7,072 nt of DNA from Pseudomonadota bacterium (GTDB lineage: Bacteria > Pseudomonadota > Alphaproteobacteria > Rhizobiales > Xanthobacteraceae). A model generated the notes under the pieces. That model saw only the letters and a list, made by a program, of their open reading frames with translations, was not told the DNA's origin and ran no database searches. Where the stretch lies: the NCBI GenBank assembly GCA_023391175.1, contig JAEWBL010000467.1, positions 1 to 7,072 of the forward strand, in the 5' to 3' direction. How positions within the stretch are numbered: position 1 is the first letter of the stretch; each line of letters begins with the position of its first letter. Positions 1 to 4,181 of this stretch are shown here, piece by piece. The translations under genes and the position numbers were made by a program.

Positions 1-693
1 CTGCCTACCCGCGCAGTTAAGCTGCTGGCCGATGCCGATGCATTCCGATCCATGGGCCTCGACCGTCGCGCCGCGCTCTGGCACGCCCGCCGCCTGCCAG
101 ACGACGATGCCCTGCCCCTGTTCGCGGCGGCGGACGCCCGTGAACTGGGCGTCGAAGAGGAGGTGACGCTGCCGCGCATGGCGCGCTCGGAGCACATCGT
201 CGCCGACTACCAGACGGTGCGCCTCTCCCTGAAGGGGCACCCCATGGGCGAATTGCGCGACCATTTCCGGAAAGAGCGCATCCTCACCTGCGCCGAGACG
301 TCTGCGCTGAAGGACGGCGCCTTTGCCCGCAATGCCGGCGTGGTGCTGGTGCGCCAGCGGCCGGGCAACGGCAAGGCCATCTTCATCACCATCGAGGACG
401 AGACCGGCATCACCAACATCGTCCTGTGGGAACGCACGCTGGAACGCTTCCGCCGGGAGGTGATGGGCGCACGCCTGCTACTGGTGGAAGGACGCATCCA
501 GAAGAGCCCGGAGGGCGTTGTCCACCTCATGGCCCAGCGGCTCACCGACCGCACCGCCGACCTCGGCTTGCTCTCCAAGGTACGACAGCCGCGGATGGAG
601 GTCGCGCGGGCCGACGAGTTCGCCCACCCCCAGCATCCGCGCAAGCATCCACGTGACGTTAGGGTACTGCCTAAGTCCCGGGATTTTCACTGA
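1..693 (+). CDS. dnaE2: Error-prone DNA polymerase DnaE2/ImuC, C-terminal part (5' truncated by window edge)
   Basis: The reading frame is open from base 1 and gives 230 visible residues before the TGA at 691-693; the start lies outside the window. DnaE2 (ImuC) is the C-family translesion polymerase of the ImuA-ImuB-DnaE2 mutasome, which copies damaged DNA during the SOS response. What shows it: the first residues (RAVKLLADADAFRSMGLDRR) look like the end of the helix-hairpin-helix region of DnaE-type polymerases. An OB-fold follows at about visible residues 111-182, with AGVVLVRQRPGNGKAIFITI and ETGITNIVLW. The protein ends in RVLPKSRDFH, a C-terminus typical of DnaE2 and not of replicative DnaE. 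The polymerase active site and PHP domain lie upstream and cannot be checked. In many alphaproteobacteria this is the last gene of a LexA-controlled imuA-imuB-dnaE2 cassette; no LexA site or partner gene is visible here. The ATG at 52 is only an internal Met, not a start. The family call is firm. Confidence 0.93.
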   Translation: MPTRAVKLLADADAFRSMGLDRRAALWHARRLPDDDALPLFAAADARELGVEEEVTLPRMARSEHIVADYQTVRLSLKGHPMGELRDHFRKERILTCAETSALKDGAFARNAGVVLVRQRPGNGKAIFITIEDETGITNIVLWERTLERFRREVMGARLLLVEGRIQKSPEGVVHLMAQRLTDRTADLGLLSKVRQPRMEVARADEFAHPQHPRKHPRDVRVLPKSRDFH

Positions 694-867
694 GCTCCGA
701 AACCGGGGTGCGAAGAGGTATCCAGCAGCCCAAGTCCGCGCGGCGGCAGGCGAAAACACGGTAATTCGGGCAAAAAAGGCACCACAGCCCCGGACGCTTC
801 ACGATTTATCCACAAAAACCCGTGAGGCTTCAGGGCATATGGAACCAAAGGCCGGGATACCGTCGCC
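694..867. promoter_or_regulatory. Intergenic region upstream of the deacetylase gene
   Basis: This 174-bp spacer separates the dnaE2 stop from the GTG start of the deacetylase. Its middle, about 755-820, is clearly more AT-rich than the flanks, with A-runs at 774-779 and 814-818, so a promoter for the downstream gene is likely here. I cannot pick convincing -35 and -10 hexamers. It contains the DnaA-box 9-mer listed separately. I see no convincing factor-independent terminator for dnaE2, so read-through into the deacetylase gene is possible. The short frames crossing this spacer have no family resemblance and are not called as genes. Confidence 0.4.
806..814 (+). promoter_or_regulatory. DnaA-box consensus 9-mer (TTATCCACA)
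   Basis: The sequence TTATCCACA matches exactly the strict high-affinity DnaA box (TTATNCACA). It sits in the AT-richer part of the spacer, 54 bp before the GTG start at 868. It is a single copy: I see no second box or AT-rich unwinding element nearby, so this is not a replication origin. It could be a DnaA-regulated promoter element, a DnaA titration site, or chance. Confidence 0.4.
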
Positions 868-1896
868 GTGAAGCCGCTCCTCATCGTTACCGGATTTGTG
901 GCTGCCGCCGCCGTGGGCGCCGGCATGGCCATCAGCCCGCTCCTGTCGGCCAAGGACGACGGCCCGGCGACCACCCAATCCATTTCCCAGCCGGCCACCC
1001 CGGCCTCCGGGCAGGCTGCCCAGGGCAAGCCAGCGACCGCCGCGCAAAAGACTGCGGCTGGCGCAGCCCAGCCGGTAGCCGCCCCCGCTCCCGAGCCCAC
1101 CGCGCCCCCGCCGGTGACCCCGCGCAAGAACTACACCTACAAGTCGTTCGACGTGGATGGCTCCTACATTGCCCTGACCTTCGACGACGGTCCGAACCCG
1201 GAAACGACGCCGCGGCTGCTTGAGATCCTGCGCCAGCGCAACATCAAGGTGACCTTCTTCGTGCTCGGCAACATGGTCGCCAAGCATCCCGAAGTGCTGA
1301 AGATGATCGCCGACGAGGGCCACGAGATCGGCAGCCATTCCTGGAGCCATCCGCAGCTCACTCGCATCAGCCAGGCGGCGGTCGACAAGGAACTTGGCAA
1401 CACCTCGGAAGCGATCTTCCAGGTCACCGGCAAGCGCCCGATCTACCTGCGCCCGCCCTACGGCTCCATGAAGCCGTCCCTGCGCAGCTATATCGAGGAC
1501 AAGTACGGCCTCACCATCGTCAACTGGTCGGTGGATCCCAACGACTGGAAGAACCGCAACAGCCAGGCGGTGCATGACGCCATCATGGCGCAGGTGAAGC
1601 CGGGCGCCATCGTGCTCTCGCACGACATCTATGCCACCACCGTGGATGCCATGCCGCGCATCCTCGATGAACTGGCCGCCAAGGGCTACAAGTTTGCGAC
1701 GCTGTCGCAGATGGTGGCCATGGATAAGCCGCTCAAGGTGGCCCTGGCCGCCCCCGGAACCGCCGCCAAGAAGCCGAAGCCCAATGGCGCGAAACCGGAT
1801 GCGGCGAAGCCTGCCGGCACGCCCAAGCCGGCCGCCGCTTCGGCACCGAAGCCGGCCGCGGCGCCTGCTCCGGCTCGGAGCGCCGGCGTCTACTGA
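868..1896 (+). CDS. Secreted or membrane-anchored NodB-type polysaccharide deacetylase
   Basis: A 342-residue carbohydrate esterase family 4 protein, expected to remove N-acetyl groups from a GlcNAc-containing glycan (peptidoglycan, chitooligosaccharide or exopolysaccharide) outside the cytoplasm. Residues 3-27 form a hydrophobic signal or anchor segment after one Lys. Residues 28-86 are an Ala/Pro/Gln/Thr-rich linker. The NodB domain spans about 98-285 and has all five family motifs: TFDDGP (104-109, D106 base, D107 metal), HSWSH (157-161, H157 and H161 metal), RPPYG (195-199), DPNDW (223-227) and LSHD (250-253, H252 acid). It should therefore be active. The tail from about 290 is Ala/Pro/Lys-rich with repeated KP pairs. 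GTG at 868 is chosen because an in-frame TGA lies at 823-825, no ATG lies between, and this start yields the signal segment; the Shine-Dalgarno is weak (GGGA at 854-857). The exact substrate cannot be read from the sequence. A strong terminator follows. Confidence 0.92.
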   Translation: MKPLLIVTGFVAAAAVGAGMAISPLLSAKDDGPATTQSISQPATPASGQAAQGKPATAAQKTAAGAAQPVAAPAPEPTAPPPVTPRKNYTYKSFDVDGSYIALTFDDGPNPETTPRLLEILRQRNIKVTFFVLGNMVAKHPEVLKMIADEGHEIGSHSWSHPQLTRISQAAVDKELGNTSEAIFQVTGKRPIYLRPPYGSMKPSLRSYIEDKYGLTIVNWSVDPNDWKNRNSQAVHDAIMAQVKPGAIVLSHDIYATTVDAMPRILDELAAKGYKFATLSQMVAMDKPLKVALAAPGTAAKKPKPNGAKPDAAKPAGTPKPAAASAPKPAAAPAPARSAGVY

Positions 1897-1912
1897 CGCG
1901 AAAGCCTCTCCA

Positions 1913-1950
1913 CGAAAACGGCGCTCCCGGTTCCGGGGGCGCCGTTTTCG
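1913..1950. terminator. Strong hairpin terminator between convergent genes
   Basis: The arms CGAAAACGGCGCTCCCGG (1913-1930) and CCGGGGGCGCCGTTTTCG (1933-1950) are complementary over 18 positions with a single T-G wobble. The drawn loop is only TT, so the closing pair or two probably opens in RNA. The A-run and T-run at the outer ends give a U-rich 3' side for transcripts from either direction. It lies 16 bp after the deacetylase stop and 12 bp before the otnC stop on the opposite strand, the usual place for a bidirectional terminator. Confidence 0.9.
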
Positions 1951-1962
1951 TTTGGAGGCGGG

Positions 1963-2664
1963 TCAGTCCTCGGTCGAGTGGCCATGCCCGTGATGGTCGT
2001 GGTGGTGGTGTGCGTCCGGCGCCGGAAGGGTCACGCCGAAGGTCTTCACCAGATCGTCCACCTGGGCCGGCGACAGATAGCGCGGGTTGAGGCCACGCAG
2101 CAGCAGGTAGAGCTTCGCAGTCTCCTCCAGTTCCTCGGTGGCGAACACCGCCGCCTCCAGCGTATCGCCGGCCACCACCGGGCCGTGGTTCGCGAGCAGC
2201 ACCGACGAATAGCGCCCCGCGAGCCCCCGGATGGCATCGGCGACGGCAGGATCGCCCGGCCGATAATAAGGCAGCAGCGCGGTTTGCCCGGCCCGCATGA
2301 GATAATAGGGCGTCATGGGCGGCAGCGCGGCCCGGGGATCGATCTCCGGCAGCATGGTGAGCGCCACCGAGTGGGTCGAGTGCAGATGCACGATGGCCCG
2401 GGCCGTGCCACGAGTCTCGTAGAGCGCGGAATGCAGCGGGATCTCCTTCGTGGGCTTGTCGCCGCTGAGGAGCCGCCCGCCCGCATCGAGCCGGGAGATG
2501 CGCGCGGGATCAAGGAAGCCGAGGGACGCGTTGGTGGGCGTCACCAGCCATCCACCGTCATCGAGCCTCAAGCTGATATTGCCGGAAGAACCGGGCGTGA
2601 GGCCGCGCTCGAACAGGGACCGCCCGAAGCGGCAGATCTCCTCCCGCAGTCTAGTCTCTTCCAT
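1963..2664 (-). CDS. otnC: 3-oxo-tetronate 4-phosphate decarboxylase (class II aldolase/adducin family)
   Basis: A 233-residue protein of the class II aldolase/adducin fold. OtnC decarboxylates 3-oxo-tetronate 4-phosphate to dihydroxyacetone phosphate and CO2, the last step of L-threonate or D-erythronate breakdown in the cytoplasm. The N-terminal half carries TPGSSGNISLRL (23-34) and SGDKPTKEIPLH (67-78), with E74 at the catalytic Glu position. Metal ligands follow the family pattern: H93 and H95 in HLHSTH, and H160 in ANHGPVVAG. The run EELEETAKLYLLLR and the stretch after it match OtnC closely. The ATG at 2664-2662 is chosen over one 19 codons upstream because GGAGG stands 6 nt before it and the extra residues (Arg-rich) do not fit the family. 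The C-terminus ends in HHHHDHHGHGH (219-229), beyond the usual family end. ltnD, for the first step of the same route, is divergent from it; the kinase and isomerase are absent here. Confidence 0.88.
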   Translation of the reverse strand: MEETRLREEICRFGRSLFERGLTPGSSGNISLRLDDGGWLVTPTNASLGFLDPARISRLDAGGRLLSGDKPTKEIPLHSALYETRGTARAIVHLHSTHSVALTMLPEIDPRAALPPMTPYYLMRAGQTALLPYYRPGDPAVADAIRGLAGRYSSVLLANHGPVVAGDTLEAAVFATEELEETAKLYLLLRGLNPRYLSPAQVDDLVKTFGVTLPAPDAHHHHDHHGHGHSTED

Positions 2665-2669
2665 GGCCG

Positions 2670-2711
2670 GCCTCCGCTTGCTCCGCCGACGCACCAAAGC
2701 GAAGCGGAGGC
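2670..2711. repeat. 10-bp inverted repeat overlapping the otnC ribosome binding site
   Basis: GCCTCCGCTT at 2670-2679 and its exact reverse complement AAGCGGAGGC at 2702-2711 are separated by 22 bp. On the otnC (minus-strand) transcript the second arm contains the GGAGG ribosome binding site, and the first arm supplies the pairing CCUCC. With a one-base bulge the stem could extend by three more pairs. It may be a translation-controlling hairpin, a protein operator, or a chance effect of GC-rich sequence. Confidence 0.6.
2671..2675 (-). promoter_or_regulatory. Ribosome binding site of otnC (GGAGG)
   Basis: Read on the minus strand, GGAGG lies 6 nt before the ATG at 2664. It decides the otnC start against the longer frame beginning at 2721. 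It is also inside one arm of the inverted repeat 2670-2711, so it would be paired if that hairpin forms in the mRNA. Confidence 0.8.
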
Positions 2712-2816
2712 ACCTTGGCAAGCGCGAACGGTACCGCGGCTAAAACGATTTGATCCAATGTCGCCCGGCTCCTACAACAGGCGCCGGAGGCCGCCCGGCC
2801 AACTGGCGGCCGAGAC

Positions 2817-2823
2817 AGGGGAA
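2817..2823 (+). promoter_or_regulatory. Ribosome binding site of ltnD (AGGGGAA)
   Basis: AGGGGAA lies 6 nt before the ATG at 2830. It supports that start, although the same frame is open far upstream, antisense to otnC. Confidence 0.7.
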
Positions 2824-2829
2824 ACGGCC

Positions 2830-3768
2830 ATGGTCGAGCAGGCGGAAGGAACAGCGGGCGTCCAGGGCGTCGGACGCGCGGGCGTGATCGGTCTCGGCTC
2901 CATGGGCTTCGGCATGGCGCAATCGCTATTACGGGCGGGGCTTGATGTGGCCGGCTGCGATGTCGGCCCGGCTGCGGTGGAGCGCTTTGTCGCCTCGGGC
3001 GGGCGCGGCGCAGCATCGCCGGCCAAGGCTGCGGAGGGGGCGGACATGGTGGTCAGCGTGGTGGTCAACGCCGCGCAGACCGAGGCGATCCTCTTCGGCC
3101 CCTCGGGCGTCGCCGAGACCTTGCCTCAGGGCGCGGTTTTCATCTCGTCCGCCACCATGGATCCGGACGTCGCCCGTGGCCTCGCCGCGCGGCTGGAGGC
3201 GACCGGCCGGCACTATCTCGATGCCCCCATCTCCGGCGGCGCCCAGCGCGCAGCCGAAGGCGCACTGACCATCCTCGCCTCCGGCAGCCCCGCCGCCTTC
3301 GCCAAGGCGAAACCAGCCCTCGACGCCATGGCCGCCAAGCTCTACGGGCTGGGCGATGCTCCGGGCCAGGGCGCCGCCTTCAAGATGATCAATCAGCTCC
3401 TCGCCGGCGTCCACATTGCCGCCGCCAGCGAGGCCATGGCCTTCGCCGCACGGCAGGGGCTGGACCTGAAGAAGGTCTACGACGTCATCACCGCCTCGGC
3501 CGGCAACAGCTGGATGTTCGAGAACCGCATGCCCCACGTGCTGGACGGCGATTACACGCCACGCAGCGCCGTGGACATTTTCGTGAAGGACCTCGGCATC
3601 ATCCAGGACATGGCCCGCAGCGCAAAGTTCCCGGTGCCGGTTTCCGCCGCCGCCCTGCAGATGTTCCTCGCCACCTCCGCCGCCGGCATGGGCCGCGACG
3701 ACGACGCATCCGTCGCCCGCCTCTATGCTCGCATCACTGGCACCAGCTTGCCGGGCGACGAAAGCTGA
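2830..3768 (+). CDS. ltnD: L-threonate dehydrogenase (beta-hydroxyacid dehydrogenase family)
   Basis: A 312-residue NAD-dependent dehydrogenase of the 3-hydroxyisobutyrate dehydrogenase superfamily. LtnD oxidises L-threonate to 2-oxo-tetronate, the entry step of the DUF1537-kinase pathway that ends with OtnC. The N-terminal Rossmann domain has GLGSMG (21-26), and D44 after strand 2 fits a preference for NAD. The substrate signature DAPISGG is at 131-137. The catalytic lysine is K185 in FKMINQLLAGVHIAAA. The C-terminal helical domain has NSWMFENRMPHVLDGDYTP (226-244) and VDIFVKDLG (248-256), close to characterised LtnD proteins. Length is about 10 residues above the usual 300, owing to a short N-terminal extension before the Rossmann strand. 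The ATG at 2830 has a good ribosome binding site and starts close to the fold, so the longer open frame upstream is rejected. Other members of the superfamily (tartronate semialdehyde reductase) are the alternative, but adjacency to otnC and the motif detail favour LtnD. Confidence 0.87.
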   Translation: MVEQAEGTAGVQGVGRAGVIGLGSMGFGMAQSLLRAGLDVAGCDVGPAAVERFVASGGRGAASPAKAAEGADMVVSVVVNAAQTEAILFGPSGVAETLPQGAVFISSATMDPDVARGLAARLEATGRHYLDAPISGGAQRAAEGALTILASGSPAAFAKAKPALDAMAAKLYGLGDAPGQGAAFKMINQLLAGVHIAAASEAMAFAARQGLDLKKVYDVITASAGNSWMFENRMPHVLDGDYTPRSAVDIFVKDLGIIQDMARSAKFPVPVSAAALQMFLATSAAGMGRDDDASVARLYARITGTSLPGDES

Positions 3769-3799
3769 GGCGCGGCGGGTGTCGCTTTTTCGCCGTGCC
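3769..3799 (+). terminator. Possible terminator after ltnD
   Basis: Directly after the ltnD stop, GCGGC (3772-3776) and GTCGC (3781-3785) can pair with one G-T wobble around a GGGT loop, followed by TTTTT (3786-3790), a short factor-independent terminator pattern. A competing 9-bp stem, GGCGCGGCG (3769-3777) with CGCCGTGCC (3791-3799), would place the T-run in its loop. The short form is weak, so termination efficiency is uncertain. Confidence 0.45.
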
Positions 3800-3892
3800 A
3801 GCGGCGTTACACTCCGTCGCGATTCGTTACGTTCGGGGAACGCCCCAGCAACCTCGCCCCGCGAGGGTCTGGCGTCGACCCGACGCATCACA
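3800..3892. promoter_or_regulatory. Leader/promoter region of the cysteine-rich gene, with short repeats
   Basis: The stretch between ltnD and the small gene has two copies of CGTTAC (3805-3810 and 3825-3830) exactly 20 bp apart. The second copy abuts a perfect small palindrome, CGTTC-GGG-GAACG (3830-3842). These could be operator half-sites, but no clear -35/-10 pair is seen. GTTC and GAAC here are inverted with a 3-bp gap, which is not the alphaproteobacterial LexA pattern of direct GTTC repeats 7 bp apart. Confidence 0.3.
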
Positions 3893-3894
3893 AT

Positions 3895-3899
3895 GAGGA
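3895..3899 (+). promoter_or_regulatory. Ribosome binding site of the cysteine-rich gene (GAGGA)
   Basis: GAGGA lies 8 nt before the ATG at 3908 and overlaps the last base of the in-frame ATG at 3893, which has no ribosome binding site of its own. This makes 3908 the likelier start. Confidence 0.65.
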
Positions 3900-3907
3900 T
3901 CCAGCCG

Positions 3908-4165
3908 ATGACCCTCTCCCTGCGCGCCTCCTTCCTCGCGCTCCCTCTTCTGGCCCTCTGCACCAGCCCTGCTCCGGCCCAGACCGCAGCCACCCTCACC
4001 GCCGAGCAAGCCCAGGCCCTGCGTACCGCCTGCTCGGCGGACGTGAAGAAGCTGTGTGGCGATGTGCAGCCCGGCGGCGGGCGCGTGGTCCAATGCATGC
4101 AGAGCAAGAAGGAACAGACAACTCCGCCCTGCCAGGCCGCCCTCGGCGCGCTGGGCAAGAAGTAG
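3908..4165 (+). CDS. Small exported cysteine-rich repeat protein
   Basis: An 85-residue protein. Residues 1-24 are a signal peptide: one Arg, a Leu/Ala-rich core, then APA before Gln25, a good signal peptidase I site. The mature part of about 61 residues has four cysteines in the order AC(42)-x7-C(50)-x12-C(63)-x11-C(75), with the surrounding pattern ACSADVKKLC, PGGGR and QCM. This is the cysteine-rich repeat seen in short periplasmic proteins of Proteobacteria and, in many copies, in the eukaryotic Golgi/FGF-receptor-binding protein GLG1. Two disulfides in the periplasm are likely. Its molecular role is not known to me. It has one repeat unit only. It follows ltnD on the same strand, but the spacer and a possible terminator suggest its own transcript. 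It converges on putA with a 16-bp gap. An alternative start at 3893 adds five residues but lacks a ribosome binding site. Confidence 0.85.
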   Translation: MTLSLRASFLALPLLALCTSPAPAQTAATLTAEQAQALRTACSADVKKLCGDVQPGGGRVVQCMQSKKEQTTPPCQAALGALGKK

Positions 4166-4181
4166 GGACGGCAGGCCAGTC

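Larger units (their letters stand above)
2665..2829. promoter_or_regulatory. Divergent promoter region of otnC and ltnD
   Basis: This 165-bp spacer lies between the two outward-facing starts and must hold both promoters and probably a shared operator. The only AT-rich part is 2741-2760. A possible plus-strand -35 (TTGGCA, 2715-2720) has no good -10 at 17 bp; the nearest AT-rich hexamers sit slightly further away, so the promoter is not firmly assigned. Also present are the 10-bp inverted repeat at 2670-2711, the near-palindrome AAAACGATTT at 2742-2751, and a 7-bp inverted repeat GGCCGCC/GGCGGCC (2789-2795 and 2805-2811) in the ltnD leader. No regulator gene is in the window. Confidence 0.55.

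Noticed and set aside
694..867. Replication origin suggested by the DnaA box
   Set aside because: Only one box, no cluster, no AT-rich unwinding element, and no dnaA, dnaN, repABC or parAB neighbours.
799..1623. 274-residue minus-strand open frame opposite the deacetylase
   Set aside because: No recognisable domain, and the plus strand carries all five NodB motifs.
2789..2811. GGCCGCC/GGCGGCC inverted repeat in the ltnD leader as a riboswitch or attenuator
   Set aside because: Only a 7-bp all-GC stem, frequent by chance at this composition. It does not include the ltnD ribosome binding site and has no T-run.
1978..2829. Long plus-strand open frame running into ltnD, which would give a 596-residue protein
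   Set aside because: It is antisense to otnC, has no family resemblance before residue 285, and ltnD has its own ribosome binding site and Rossmann start at 2830. GC-rich codon bias opens the opposite frame.
3831..3841. GTTCGGGGAAC as an SOS/LexA box
   Set aside because: Alphaproteobacterial LexA sites are direct GTTC repeats 7 bp apart, and the Gram-positive box is GAAC-N4-GTTC. This inverted GTTC-N3-GAAC fits neither.
2929..4158. 409-residue minus-strand open frame over ltnD and the cysteine-rich gene
   Set aside because: Low-complexity Gly/Ala/Arg-rich translation with no motif; it is a shadow of two well-supported plus-strand genes.
3908..4165. Lipoprotein signal (LLALC, Cys18) in the cysteine-rich protein
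   Set aside because: The residue before the Cys is Leu, not Gly/Ala/Ser as a lipobox needs, and a good signal peptidase I site (APA-Q) follows.
4166..4181. Terminator between the cysteine-rich gene and putA
   Set aside because: The 16-bp gap has no perfect stem or T-run; only short imperfect pairing (GCCAG/CTGGC) reaching into putA is seen.
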